The notes below the pieces were generated by a model. That model was given only the letters and a program-made list of their open reading frames with translations, was not told the DNA's origin and did not search any database. A DNA stretch of 64,000 bases from the NCBI RefSeq assembly GCF_000517065.1, contig NZ_KI912105.1, forward strand, positions 3,845,641-3,909,640, read 5' to 3'. This DNA comes from Alkaliflexus imshenetskii DSM 15055 (GTDB taxonomy: Bacteria; Bacteroidota; Bacteroidia; Bacteroidales; Marinilabiliaceae). Made by a program: the position numbers and the translations under genes. How positions within the stretch are numbered: position 1 is the first letter of the stretch; each line of letters begins with the position of its first letter. This document shows, one piece after another, positions 53,345 to 62,765 of this stretch.

Positions 53345-53842
53345 CTACTCTTCAGGAATACCCAATTTTTTAAGAACGGCATGCATCTCCTCGGGTCGTT
53401 GTGTACCAAGCAGCAACTGACGACCGGCGGCAAACTCCAGTTGAAGCCCCCAGAATCCATTAATACAATAAGCTTTTGGTCCTTTTCCGAAATGAATCCC
53501 CATGAAACTCAACTCCTTCACTGGTTGGTATTCGCGAATATATGCGCAATGCAGTTGGTTTAGGGGTACAATTTTCTTTCTGAAGTGGAAAGGTGAAAGG
53601 CGATAAGTGATGTGGCGATTGGTAATCTCGACTTCGAGCTTAATAACTAAAAGAAAAGCAATAGTAATAATATGCAACACCGTGAGCATGGCTATGGCCA
53701 TCTGGCACATTGCAGTTGTTGAGAAATTAAAAAAAAGTAACCTGAAAGAGTAATAGTAAAGCGGTATTCCCAAAACCACCATCAATATCCACAACCAGAT
53801 TTGTCTGAATCTTTGCTTCTCGGAGAATTTTGTTCCTGTCAT
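53345..53842 (-). CDS. Small membrane protein with PH-like domain
   Basis: 165 residues from the ATG at 53842 (the frame opens with TTG). Two hydrophobic segments (IWLWILMVVLGIPLYYYSFRLLFF, MCQMAIAMLTVLHIITIAFLLVI), then a cytosolic beta-rich domain (VEITNRHITYRLSPFHFRKKIVPLNQLHCAYIREY) that looks like a bacterial PH-like domain. Function unknown. Lies 47 bases after the SLC12-type transporter and may be co-transcribed. Confidence 0.75.
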   Translation of the reverse strand: MTGTKFSEKQRFRQIWLWILMVVLGIPLYYYSFRLLFFNFSTTAMCQMAIAMLTVLHIITIAFLLVIKLEVEITNRHITYRLSPFHFRKKIVPLNQLHCAYIREYQPVKELSFMGIHFGKGPKAYCINGFWGLQLEFAAGRQLLLGTQRPEEMHAVLKKLGIPEE

Positions 53843-53901
53843 ATCAATCAACAACTGGCGTTAATATTTAATTTCAGCATTTCCAAATTAGCCTTTAATC
53901 T

Positions 53902-56139
53902 CTACTTCATTTCTTTGGATTGAGCAGCATTTACGAAAAGAATATCACCAATATCGGAAAAACTATTGAAAAAAGTGTCTCCCTGGTGCTTTATTTTTTC
54001 ATCTCTAAAACCGATGATGGTAAGAGCTGCCTGTTTGGAATGTGTGGTAATGATTTCACTCACAGTTTGATTACCCCCCGAAGCGATGATTTCGATATTG
54101 GTAAGCGTAATAGGCAAACGCCCTGTGGCAATACGCTCTTCGAGTTCAGATTTTGTCTCTTCGCGCTTTCCTGGTGAACAGATGCTGAATATTTTGATGT
54201 GTCCCTTGTGCCAGTCCGGGTGAGCCATCATAATGTATCCGAGCAGAATCATCAGGTTGGTATTGAGCAGGTCGGTAGGTCTTATCCACACGTGTATACC
54301 GTTTCTGAACCGTATGGCGCTATTAGAGCCTGCAAAAATGCACACATCAAAATTCCCAGCTTTTGTAAGTTTGATATTCTCCAGAATACGTTCAATTTCT
54401 TCTGGGTTGTTTTTATCATATTCAAATAATACCATATTGTTTTCCATACCGGATATGGAAGGTGCCTGTATCACCTGTGCAATGGCCGATGTGTATGATG
54501 GTGATATCATGGTATCAATATAGAGCGTATTGTCTTCCTCATTTTGCAGCTTGATAAGTTCTTTGTGAATGGCTCTGGCTTCGGTGTAGGTGTGTTTGCT
54601 GTAGTAGCCTTCTATGTAATGAAAATAGGTGCCGAATCCGTGCTTATAGCTGAGCCATTTCATTAAATCCAGCGGTTTTTCACGTTCAAATGAGTGTGAT
54701 GAGATGCAGACAACAGCAGGGCGCCACTCTTCGGCATCCGCATCAGATTGGTTCTTCTGCATGTAAACCTGGAGTTTACGGTTAAGTTGAAACAATGCGC
54801 CTTTGAAAATATTCACCAATCCCTTCTGTTCCTTGTTATAATATTCGATGACGAGATAGAGCATCACAATTATTACCATCGACAAGATGGTATAGAATGG
54901 GCTTATCATAAACATGACCCAAATAGAAAGCAAAAAGCCTGTAAGCGAAAAGTACCATCTTGATTTGAACTTTGGCCGATAGGATGGAGGTGCTCCAAAA
55001 TGGTTCAGAAATGATATTAAGCAAAGTGAACCATAGGTTATCAGAAAAAACATGGAGATGATTCCGGCCACGGCATCCACATCGCCCAGAGCTACAAAAA
55101 TCAGGGCGATGGCAAAAGACACTACTGCAGCATTGAATGGTTCGCGTGTCTTGCCTTTTCCTTTAGACATCAGATAGTTAAATTTCCGGAACGGAATTAT
55201 TTTATCGAATGCCAAGGCCTGCAACGTGCGCGGGGCTACCATGATGGAACCCAGCGCCGATGAGATGGTTGAAGCAGCCAGCCCCAGTGGTATAATTATG
55301 GAGCCGCCCAATGCAATATGTGCCATGATGAGCTGATGTTCTGTTAAATCAGCCTGAGATGCGGAAATGGACATTTTCCAAACGATGGCCAGATATACCA
55401 ACATGCCAATGGCGGTGCCACCGAGTGTACCCAATGGAATGGATTTGCCCGGATTTTTCAAATCGCCACTAAGACCAACACCTGCTGTCATACCTGTGAA
55501 AGCGGGAAAACAAATGGCAAAAACGACGAAAAAGTTCTCTCGGTTAAAGAACCCAAAGTTGTTGCCTGGCTGACGCAAGGCTTCTTCTGCTTCAATGGGC
55601 TTTCCCAAAAAGAAGAGCAATAATGCCAAAAATAGAATGCCTACCACCACATAAAGGGCCTTAACGCCCATGCCCGCCCCCTTTTTTAAGATTAATAACG
55701 CCAGCAATCCCAGTGCCGGAATGCTGATGGCCTGACGTGGCAGTACAAACCCAAAGTGGTTTTGGCACCAGTTGAATAAAGGTTCAAATGCTTCGGTAAA
55801 TGCGATGATGTAAAAGGCCACGCTGATGGCTTGCGATAGATACAACGCAATGCCGATGGTGGAGCCAATTTTTAACCCAAAAGAGCGCGAGATGATGAAA
55901 TATTCGCCGCCACCTTCTACTCTGGTGTTGGTGGCAATTTCTGAAATGGCCAGGGCAGTAGGGAAGGTGATAAGGTGTCCTACTACTATAATGAGAATGG
56001 CACCCCAAAATCCGAGGCTACCCACGGCATAGCCAAAGCGCAGAAACAGGATGGCGCCCAGGATGGTAGAAATAGCAGTAAAGAAAACCGGAGCCGTTCC
56101 AAAACCAGCTCCGCCATGTGTTGATTTAGCAGTTCCCAT
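53902..56139 (-). CDS. SLC12/APC-type amino acid or cation-chloride permease
   Basis: 745 residues: about twelve membrane segments in an APC fold beginning FGTAPVFFTAISTILGAILFLRFGYAVG, with GGGEYFIISRSFG and FPAFTGMTAGVGLSGDLKNPGKSIP, both characteristic of the Na-K-Cl cotransporter (SLC12) type. The about 280-residue C-terminal cytosolic part resembles the SLC12 C-terminal domain. Moves cations with chloride or amino acids across the inner membrane; exact substrates unclear. First of a group with the PH-like protein. Confidence 0.9.
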   Translation of the reverse strand: MGTAKSTHGGAGFGTAPVFFTAISTILGAILFLRFGYAVGSLGFWGAILIIVVGHLITFPTALAISEIATNTRVEGGGEYFIISRSFGLKIGSTIGIALYLSQAISVAFYIIAFTEAFEPLFNWCQNHFGFVLPRQAISIPALGLLALLILKKGAGMGVKALYVVVGILFLALLLFFLGKPIEAEEALRQPGNNFGFFNRENFFVVFAICFPAFTGMTAGVGLSGDLKNPGKSIPLGTLGGTAIGMLVYLAIVWKMSISASQADLTEHQLIMAHIALGGSIIIPLGLAASTISSALGSIMVAPRTLQALAFDKIIPFRKFNYLMSKGKGKTREPFNAAVVSFAIALIFVALGDVDAVAGIISMFFLITYGSLCLISFLNHFGAPPSYRPKFKSRWYFSLTGFLLSIWVMFMISPFYTILSMVIIVMLYLVIEYYNKEQKGLVNIFKGALFQLNRKLQVYMQKNQSDADAEEWRPAVVCISSHSFEREKPLDLMKWLSYKHGFGTYFHYIEGYYSKHTYTEARAIHKELIKLQNEEDNTLYIDTMISPSYTSAIAQVIQAPSISGMENNMVLFEYDKNNPEEIERILENIKLTKAGNFDVCIFAGSNSAIRFRNGIHVWIRPTDLLNTNLMILLGYIMMAHPDWHKGHIKIFSICSPGKREETKSELEERIATGRLPITLTNIEIIASGGNQTVSEIITTHSKQAALTIIGFRDEKIKHQGDTFFNSFSDIGDILFVNAAQSKEMK

Positions 56140-56289
56140 CTGTATTTACATAAGGGTTTTATGCTAATATAGATTATTTTTTCGATTTTCATGCAAATCG
56201 AACAGGGTGTTCAAGACAAATCCAACTCCCAATGCCAATGGTTAGATGATGTAAATTAATTGGGTAGATGTACGAATAAAAAAAACGTG

Positions 56290-57063
56290 TTACTTCAATT
56301 TCTTGGCTTCATTCCAGATGGCATCCATTTCGGCAAGGGTCATCTCCTTTAGGTTTCGTCCTTTTTTTATGGTTTCCTGTTCCAAATAATTGAACCGTAA
56401 GATGAATTTCCGGTTGGTGCGTTCCAGTGCGTTTTCCGGGTTCACGTCATAAAGCCGGGCTGCATTGATGATTGAAAAAAGCAGGTCGCCAAACTCATCC
56501 TCCATACCATCGGCGTTGCCTTTTTCCACTTCGGCTTGCAGCTCATCCATTTCTTCGCGAATCTTATCCCACACCTGTGACCGTTTCTCCCAATCAAATC
56601 CTACGCCACGTGCCTTGTCCTGAATACGGTTGGCTTTAACCATAGCCGGGAGAGCGTTCGGTACGCCTGAGAGTACAGATTTGTTGCCGTTTTTTTCTTT
56701 TAGCTTAAGTTGTTCCCAGTTTTGTTCCACTTCGCGGGCGTCCTGCACCTTCACATCGCCAAAAATATGGGGATGACGGTAGATGAGCTTCTCTATCAGG
56801 TTTTCCATCACCGTGCCAATGTGGAAGGCGCCTTTTTCTTCGCCCAGTTTGGCATAAAATACAATGTGGAGCAGCAGGTCACCCAGCTCTTTGCTGATGG
56901 CTTCATCATTTCCTTCGACAATGGCATCGGCCAATTCGTAGGTTTCTTCAATGGTGAGTGTGCGCAGGGTTTCGTTGGTTTGGACACTGTCCCAGGGACA
57001 TTTCTCCCTCAACTCGTCCATTATCTCTAACAAGCGCTGAAAAGTATCTTTTTTTGATTGCAT
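56290..57063 (-). CDS. mazG: Nucleoside triphosphate pyrophosphohydrolase MazG
   Basis: 257 residues from ATG 57063; the frame continues to 57147, but that extension (FYLHRRALYFASRK...) is out of character, and the 57063 ATG follows an A-rich leader. Two MazG domains: EKCPWDSVQTNETLRTLTIEETYELADAI near the N-terminus with the ExxE metal site, and a second copy around EFGDLLFSIINAARLYDVNPENALERTNRKF. Hydrolyses NTPs, including damaged ones, to NMP and PPi. Confidence 0.95.
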   Translation of the reverse strand: MQSKKDTFQRLLEIMDELREKCPWDSVQTNETLRTLTIEETYELADAIVEGNDEAISKELGDLLLHIVFYAKLGEEKGAFHIGTVMENLIEKLIYRHPHIFGDVKVQDAREVEQNWEQLKLKEKNGNKSVLSGVPNALPAMVKANRIQDKARGVGFDWEKRSQVWDKIREEMDELQAEVEKGNADGMEDEFGDLLFSIINAARLYDVNPENALERTNRKFILRFNYLEQETIKKGRNLKEMTLAEMDAIWNEAKKLK

Positions 57064-57295
57064 TACATCTATATTTAATTTCAATGCACAGGAATCCGGA
57101 AGTTTGCGTGATGCAAAATATAGTGCCCGTCGGTGCAGATAAAACATTTTGGCTGAAAAATGGTCAATGTCCTTTTCGTGATTAAATCACCGGCAAAACA
57201 GATATTGTCAACTGATAAAATCATGCACAGACTCTTACTATCCGGGAAAAATATCGTTAATTTGCACTTGCAAAAATAGTGATTACCCGCTTTAT

Positions 57296-58231
57296 ATGAT
57301 AGAAAAACTCATTTATCTTGAATCAATTGACCTGGTGGAGTTCATGGGTGTTAAAAACGTGAAACTGGACATCATCAAAGCCCATTTTCCGAAGCTGAAG
57401 ATAGTTGCCAGAGGCAATTGGCTTAAAGCCATGGGTGACCCGGTTGAAATTGCCGATTTTGAGGAGAAGATAAACCAGCTTATTGAACATTATAATCAAT
57501 ACAACGTCCTGAAGGAGGCATCTATTATTGAGATGCTTGTGGGAACCCAATCAAATGGTGAGGTAGCCGAGGACAACGACATTATTCTGTTTGGGGTGAA
57601 TGGGAAGCCCATTAAAGGGCGCACCGAAAACCAACGGCGCATGGTAAAAGTTTACCCGGGCAACGACCTGCTTTTTGCTGTGGGCCCGGCTGGTTCAGGC
57701 AAAACGTATACCGCCATTGCCCTGGCTGTGCGTGCCCTCAAACGCAGAGAAGTGAAACGCATTATTTTAAGTCGTCCGGCAGTGGAAGCAGGTGAGAAAT
57801 TAGGCTTTTTACCGGGCGACATGAAGGAAAAGATTGACCCCTACCTGCAACCACTCTATGATGCCTTGATGGACATGATTCCGGCCGTTAAGCTCAAGGA
57901 GTTTATGGAGAATGGCACCATCCAAATAGCGCCCCTGGCATTTATGCGCGGACGAACGCTGAACAATGCCTTTGTGATTTTAGATGAGGCACAGAATACC
58001 ACTGCCAATCAAATGAAGATGTTTCTGACGCGTATGGGTGACCATGCCAAATTTGTGGTGACCGGTGACGTGACGCAGATTGACTTGCCTAACCCACAAA
58101 TGTCGGGACTGGTGCAGGCCATGCGTATTCTCAAAGATATTAAAGGCATCGAACGCATTTATTTTACGGTGAAAGACATAGTGCGGCACCGTTTGGTTCA
58201 GGACATTGTGGAAGCTTACGAGCGGGAGTAG
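57296..58231 (+). CDS. PhoH-family ATPase
   Basis: 311 residues. Short N-terminal domain, then a P-loop with GPAGSGKT (130-137), Walker B region FVILDEAQN, and MKMFLTRMG and VTGDVTQIDLP, all PhoH-like. Related to helicase and RNA-binding ATPases; the cell role is unclear, possibly in RNA metabolism or phosphate response. It diverges from mazG and is followed by a 170-base spacer with ATCTAA repeats before purC. Confidence 0.92.
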   Translation: MIEKLIYLESIDLVEFMGVKNVKLDIIKAHFPKLKIVARGNWLKAMGDPVEIADFEEKINQLIEHYNQYNVLKEASIIEMLVGTQSNGEVAEDNDIILFGVNGKPIKGRTENQRRMVKVYPGNDLLFAVGPAGSGKTYTAIALAVRALKRREVKRIILSRPAVEAGEKLGFLPGDMKEKIDPYLQPLYDALMDMIPAVKLKEFMENGTIQIAPLAFMRGRTLNNAFVILDEAQNTTANQMKMFLTRMGDHAKFVVTGDVTQIDLPNPQMSGLVQAMRILKDIKGIERIYFTVKDIVRHRLVQDIVEAYERE

Positions 58232-58293
58232 AGTTGATGTCAACTAGAATAATTCAGGGTTCAAATGTGTTGGTTAATAAGGAAAATCAAGCG

Positions 58294-58392
58294 AATCTAA
58301 AATCTAACCCAACTCATTTTTAACATCTTAATTCTAAATATCTTATATCTAATCATCTAGCATCTATATATCTAACATCTAAACATCTAATA
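58294..58392 (+). repeat. Degenerate ATCTAA tandem repeat tract
   Basis: About ten copies of ATCTAA/CATCTA-like units, 8-12 bases apart, with some breaks (for example TATCTAATCATCTAGCATC). It ends 8 bases before the purC ATG and leaves little room for a normal promoter there. Not coding. Confidence 0.6.
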
Positions 58393-58400
58393 TAACAACC

Positions 58401-59351
58401 ATGACAAACGCGATTGTAGAAACCAATTTCCAGTTTCCCGGTCAGAAAAGCCATTATGTGGGTAAAGTACGTGATGTGTATAACATCGATGATAAGTATC
58501 TGGTAATGATTGTGTCGGACAGAATATCCGCGTTTGATGTGGTACTTCCCAAGGGCATTCCGTTTAAGGGGCAGGTGCTCAATCAGATTGCTTCTCGTTT
58601 TCTGGATGCCACGGCCGACATTGTGCCCAACTGGAAAGTGGCGACTCCCGACCCAATGGTGACCGTTGGACGCCGCTGCGAACCATATAAGGTGGAGATG
58701 GTCATTCGTGGATATCTTACCGGTCATGCCTGGCGCGAATATAAAGCCGGCAAACGCATGCTCTGTGGCGTTTGCCTGCCCGATGGTATGGTTGAAAACC
58801 AGAAGTTTGAACAGCCCATCATTACACCAACCACCAAAGCATCTGAGGGGCACGATGAAGATATTTCACGTGAAGAGATTATAAGCCAGGGAATTGTGTC
58901 TGAAGCTGACTACATTCAACTGGAGCAATACACGCGTGCCCTGTTTGCCCGGGGTACTGAGATGGCTGAGAAAATGGGACTGATTCTGGTAGATACCAAA
59001 TATGAATTTGGCCATATTGATGGCACAATCTATCTGATGGACGAGATTCATACGCCTGACTCATCACGCTATTTTTATATTGATGGATACAAAGAGCGTC
59101 TGGCAAATGGAGAGCCGCAACGTCAGCTTTCCAAAGAGTTTGTGCGCCAGTGGCTTATCGAGAATGGTTTTCAGGGTAAAGATGGGCAAAAGGTTCCTGA
59201 GATGGACGAAGCGCGCGTGAACAGCATCTCCGAGCGCTATATTGAGCTTTATGAGCGAATCACAGGCGAACCGTTTGTGAAAGCTGACCCTGCCAACGTG
59301 ATTGGACGCATCGAACAGAATGTATTGAATTGTCTCAAATCGTTACATTAG
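58401..59351 (+). CDS. purC: Phosphoribosylaminoimidazole-succinocarboxamide synthase
   Basis: 316 residues, the longer bacterial SAICAR synthetase type. Signatures: [92 protein letters not shown]-dependent addition of aspartate to CAIR in purine synthesis. It stands alone, without other pur genes. The ATCTAA repeat tract lies directly upstream, and the NUDIX fusion gene begins 7 bases after its stop. Confidence 0.96.
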   Translation: MTNAIVETNFQFPGQKSHYVGKVRDVYNIDDKYLVMIVSDRISAFDVVLPKGIPFKGQVLNQIASRFLDATADIVPNWKVATPDPMVTVGRRCEPYKVEMVIRGYLTGHAWREYKAGKRMLCGVCLPDGMVENQKFEQPIITPTTKASEGHDEDISREEIISQGIVSEADYIQLEQYTRALFARGTEMAEKMGLILVDTKYEFGHIDGTIYLMDEIHTPDSSRYFYIDGYKERLANGEPQRQLSKEFVRQWLIENGFQGKDGQKVPEMDEARVNSISERYIELYERITGEPFVKADPANVIGRIEQNVLNCLKSLH

Positions 59352-59358
59352 AATAGCT

Positions 59359-60426
59359 TTGAATAAAAAGATAGGTGCAGCGCTTCCGGGTCTTTTGCCT
59401 TTGGTTATATTGATAGTAGCCGAGTGGTTTTGGGGACTTAAAGCCGGATTGTGGTTGGCAGTGGCCTTTGGGGCAGGGGAGTTACTGTGGCATGGTTTGC
59501 GACACCGCCGTTTCGAGAAGCGCATTTTGTTTGAGATGGCACTGCTGGTAGCGTTGGGTGTGGTTGCTTTGCTTATGGATGGTTCCGTGTTGGAGCGTTT
59601 GAGACCTACATTCTACTTGCTGCTGATGTTGGTGATGGTGGGCGTTTCTGCTTTTTCAAAATATAACTTTCTGATGATGGCATCGGGCCGTTTGCATAAA
59701 AACAGACGTTTTGGCCCTTGGGAGATGATGCAGATGCGCCTTACCATGCAGACTTTTTTCTGGGTAATGGCTGTTTATATGGCGATGCTGTTGGTGGCTG
59801 TTTTTTTGTTAGATACGCGCATTGAAACCTTCCTGAACACAACCGGTCTCTATCTCTATTTCGGGTTGGCTTTAACAGCTCTTTTCATCTTTAAAAGAAT
59901 CCAAAGTAAATCATACGCTAAAGAGGAGTGGCTTCCATTGCTCGATGAGGATGGCAACATCAATGGTCATGCGCCACGCAGCGTGGTGCATAATGGCACA
60001 ACACAGTGGTTACACCCGGTGGTGCATCTGCAGGTGTTAAAGGATGGTGGGTTATGGCTTCAGAAACGGCCAATGCACAAACTTGTGCAGCCGGGGAAAT
60101 GGGATACCGCAGTAGGTGGTCACCTGGCGGCCGGTGAATCACTGGATGTGTCACTTCAGCGCGAAGCGGCTGAGGAGATTGGCATTGAAATAAACAATGC
60201 GCAATTGTTGGGACGTTATGTGTGGAAAAGTTCAATTGAGCAGGAGATGGTTTTTGCCTATCTGGCGCATTACAATGGCACCATCACCCCACACCCGGAG
60301 GAACTTGATGGTGGACGAGTCTGGACATTCCAGGAGATTGAGGAGGCTCTTGGCACCGGAGTTCTCACCCCAAATTTTGAACACGAATACCAGCTTTTCA
60401 GGCATCGGTTACAAACACTCAAGTAG
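59359..60426 (+). CDS. YciB-like membrane domain fused to NUDIX hydrolase
   Basis: 355 residues. Residues 1 to about 180 hold five to six hydrophobic segments whose first part (LLPLVILIVAEWFWGLKAG, then RHRRFEKR...) resembles the intracellular-septation protein YciB. Residues about 190-355 are a NUDIX domain with a perfect Nudix box, G254-x5-E260-x7-R268-E269-x2-E272-E273-x-G275 (REAAEEIG). The start is TTG at 59359, 7 bases after purC; I saw no better in-frame ATG nearby. Cytosolic NUDIX face on a membrane anchor; substrate unknown. Confidence 0.85.
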   Translation: MNKKIGAALPGLLPLVILIVAEWFWGLKAGLWLAVAFGAGELLWHGLRHRRFEKRILFEMALLVALGVVALLMDGSVLERLRPTFYLLLMLVMVGVSAFSKYNFLMMASGRLHKNRRFGPWEMMQMRLTMQTFFWVMAVYMAMLLVAVFLLDTRIETFLNTTGLYLYFGLALTALFIFKRIQSKSYAKEEWLPLLDEDGNINGHAPRSVVHNGTTQWLHPVVHLQVLKDGGLWLQKRPMHKLVQPGKWDTAVGGHLAAGESLDVSLQREAAEEIGIEINNAQLLGRYVWKSSIEQEMVFAYLAHYNGTITPHPEELDGGRVWTFQEIEEALGTGVLTPNFEHEYQLFRHRLQTLK

Positions 60427-60435
60427 TTGTAAATG

Positions 60436-60837
60436 CTAGTCTGCCCGACTCATGGTTAGCTTGCCATGCCGGATGCCTTTCAGGGCAATGAGCTTGTCGG
60501 CCAAATGCGTTAACGTTTTTGCCTGCCCTCTTACAGCAATAATTTCCATACACATATCAGCCTCCAAATGAAAATGGTGCGCCGAGAGTACTACTTCATG
60601 AAAATGGTGCTGGATATCGGTAAGATGACTTACCAACTCCCGTTTGCTGTGGTTATATATCAGGGTGATAGAACCGGCTACAAGGTTGTTGCACTGCCAT
60701 TTACTGGTTACAATGTGGTCGTTCACCATGTGGCGTATGGCCTGAGAGCGGTTGGTAAACTGGTTGTCGGCCACATACTCATCAAGTGCTTCAAGCAACT
60801 CTTTTTCAAGCGATACACCAAAACGGACTACTGACAT
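60436..60837 (-). CDS. nikR: NikR-family nickel-responsive regulator
   Basis: 133 residues: ribbon-helix-helix DNA-binding part (VVRFGVSLEKELLEALDEYV, then NRSQAIRHMV) and an ACT-like metal-binding part. The four E. coli nickel ligands H76, H87, H89 and C95 correspond, with one-residue offset, to H77, H88, H90 and C96, all present. The repressor is expected to sense nickel and bind a palindrome, but no nickel transport or hydrogenase gene is nearby. It is downstream of the RsmI-like gene by 52 bases and converges on the NUDIX fusion. Confidence 0.88.
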   Translation of the reverse strand: MSVVRFGVSLEKELLEALDEYVADNQFTNRSQAIRHMVNDHIVTSKWQCNNLVAGSITLIYNHSKRELVSHLTDIQHHFHEVVLSAHHFHLEADMCMEIIAVRGQAKTLTHLADKLIALKGIRHGKLTMSRAD

Positions 60838-60889
60838 ACGGTTGCGTTTTTTCGTGAAACTTCTTCTTATCCAAAAAGAAACTTACTGC

Positions 60890-61606
60890 TCATTCCATTT
60901 TGTATCCATGTACGATAAAAATGGCCGGTTTCTTATGCAAGTCTGGCAACTTACCCTTCCATGAGGCAACGGTTTTAGTCACCACATACTCATCGGGCAG
61001 TGTGAGGTTGTAAGCAATGCAGAGGCGTGTTTTGGGATTGCAGGCTGCAAGAATATCTTCTGCCAAATGGTTGTTGCGAAAGGGCGTTTCGATAAAAATT
61101 TGTGACTGATGTTCGGTACGGCTGCGGTTTTCCAGATGGCGGATGGTTTTGAGCCGGTCTTCTTTTTTGATGGGGATGTAACCCACAAATGCAAAACTCT
61201 GCCCATTCATTCCCGAAGCCATCATGGCCAGCAGAATGGAGGAGGGGCCAACCATTGGCACCACCTGAATGCCTGCTTCGTGGGCCATTTTCACCACATC
61301 GGCGCCGGGGTCGGCCACACCGGGACAACCCGCTTCTGAGATAATGCCCACATCGTGACCGGCTTTCAGGGGTTTCAGGTACTCCGACATTTGAGCCGGC
61401 GTGGTGCGTTTGTTGAGCATCAAAAACTGACTGCCATCAATGTCCATCTGGGGGTCGAGCAATCGGAGATACCGACGCGCCGTGCGCAAATCTTCTACGA
61501 TAAAATGGCGCAACTTCACAGCCATCTGTGCCACATCGGCCGGGATAATATGCCCTGTTTCTGATGAACCAAGGGTGTTGGGGATGAGATATAGTTTTCC
61601 GGGCAT
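60890..61606 (-). CDS. RsmI-like tetrapyrrole-methylase-fold methyltransferase
   Basis: 238 residues. SAM-binding and fold signatures GKLYLIPNTLG, VEDLRTARRYLR, EAGCPGVADPGADVV and VVPMVGPSSILLAMMASGMNGQSFAF place it in the tetrapyrrole methylase fold near RsmI. It is about 40 residues shorter than E. coli RsmI; Bacteroidota often encode both a true RsmI and this paralogue, so rRNA methylation is probable but not certain. Promoter box at 61632-61639. Cotranscribed with nikR. Confidence 0.85.
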   Translation of the reverse strand: MPGKLYLIPNTLGSSETGHIIPADVAQMAVKLRHFIVEDLRTARRYLRLLDPQMDIDGSQFLMLNKRTTPAQMSEYLKPLKAGHDVGIISEAGCPGVADPGADVVKMAHEAGIQVVPMVGPSSILLAMMASGMNGQSFAFVGYIPIKKEDRLKTIRHLENRSRTEHQSQIFIETPFRNNHLAEDILAACNPKTRLCIAYNLTLPDEYVVTKTVASWKGKLPDLHKKPAIFIVHGYKME

Positions 61607-61631
61607 TCTGTTTGATTTTTGTTTATTTGGT

Positions 61632-61639
61632 CAAAGATA
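61632..61639 (-). promoter_or_regulatory. -7 box for the RsmI-like gene
   Basis: Reverse-strand TATCTTTG, an exact TAnnTTTG match 26 bases before the ATG. Confidence 0.6.
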
Positions 61640-61763
61640 GAAACATTTTTGGCTATGGGAATTTGTGTAGAGGGCATCTTTTCTGAGATTATGGTGCAAT
61701 TATCAATTTTATTAAGGTGATGATTACTCTAGTTAATTCGTTTTTTTGTAATTTCATACAGAT

Positions 61764-61781
61764 ATCGTTTTAGATAACGAT
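61764..61781. promoter_or_regulatory. Inverted repeat upstream of the beta-barrel gene
   Basis: ATCGTT-TTAGAT-AACGAT: 6-bp perfect arms, 26 bases before the beta-barrel ATG. Possible operator; inferred only. Confidence 0.35.
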
Positions 61782-61806
61782 TTGGTTATTAAATACAAAT
61801 TAAATA

Positions 61807-62517
61807 ATGTATGGTATGAAAAAACAATTCCTAACCCTTCTATTATTATTGATGTCCGTAAAGTTTTATTCACAAGTTGAAAAGGGCAATATTATTATCC
61901 GTTTGGATGGAAACTATAACAAAACGCTATCGGAACATGGCGTAACAACCAATAGTTATGCCAATAAAAGCAAGATATTGAATGTGGGGCCGTCAATCGG
62001 AATTGCCATATCCAACAATTTTGAAGCAGGCATCGTTCTGGATTATTTCAGAAGTTTTGAAGAACGTTACCATTCAGTTTTGACAATGAACAAACATGCT
62101 CAGGTCGAGAAGTTACAGAGGAAGCAATATGCGTTCATGCCTGGCATCTATCTGGGTTACTATCGCAATATCACTGAGAAAATTTCATTCAATACAAATT
62201 TCAAAATGAGGTATGGTAATCTTCATTCTGAAATGGTATCGCAATGGGCGGGAATAGAATACATTTCCTGGAGTATAATTGTTCCCGGACCTGGTGAGGG
62301 TTCAATTTCTGTGTACTCTGAATCAGAGCAGAAGTTTGAATATGCTTCGGCCAGCTTACTTCCTGAAATATCCTATTACATCACACCTGCTTTTGGTTTA
62401 TCATTGGGGCTTGGAGGTGTTGAATATGCCCTTGTGGACTGGGAGTCTGACAATTCTACATTTGTTATTGATTTCCATCCAAGGAACTGGCGATTGGGAT
62501 TAAGGATGAAATTCTGA
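61807..62517 (+). CDS. Outer membrane beta-barrel protein
   Basis: 236 residues. Signal peptide (KQFLTLLLLLMSVKFYSQ), then alternating amphipathic strands with aromatic girdles (NIIIRLDGNYNKT, FMPGIYLGYYRNI, ISFNTNFKMRYG), ending with aromatic F (WRLGLRMKF), typical of small OmpW/OmpX-like barrels. The ATG at 61816 (MKKQF) is an alternative start that gives a more usual signal peptide. Function unknown; monocistronic. Confidence 0.85.
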   Translation: MYGMKKQFLTLLLLLMSVKFYSQVEKGNIIIRLDGNYNKTLSEHGVTTNSYANKSKILNVGPSIGIAISNNFEAGIVLDYFRSFEERYHSVLTMNKHAQVEKLQRKQYAFMPGIYLGYYRNITEKISFNTNFKMRYGNLHSEMVSQWAGIEYISWSIIVPGPGEGSISVYSESEQKFEYASASLLPEISYYITPAFGLSLGLGGVEYALVDWESDNSTFVIDFHPRNWRLGLRMKF

Positions 62518-62657
62518 AAGCCGGTACTATATTATTGCGTTTTTCATCGCGAAATATTAATTTTGCTTATCTAAAAACTTTTGATGCTTAAAATTAAGAA
62601 GGATTTGGTGAAGTAAATAATCAAGGGCGTTTAGCTTTTGATTATTCCTCTCTGGTT

Positions 62658-62690
62658 CCGGTTGATTCCAACCGGGTTCTTTTATATTGT
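62658..62690 (+). terminator. Hairpin between the barrel and methyltransferase genes
   Basis: CCGGTTG (62658-62664) pairs with CAACCGG (62669-62675) around ATTC; followed by GTTCTTTTAT. Likely terminator of the beta-barrel gene, though it lies 140 bases after the stop. Confidence 0.5.
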
Positions 62691-62765
62691 ATTTTACCAA
62701 CTTAAATCTTTGTCAGACAAACTGGTTGTATCTGTTTGTTATGGCATAACATAATTTTAAACATC

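Noticed and set aside
58232-58400. CRISPR array at the ATCTAA tract
   Set aside because: Units are short and irregular, without unique spacers of constant length, and no cas gene is present.
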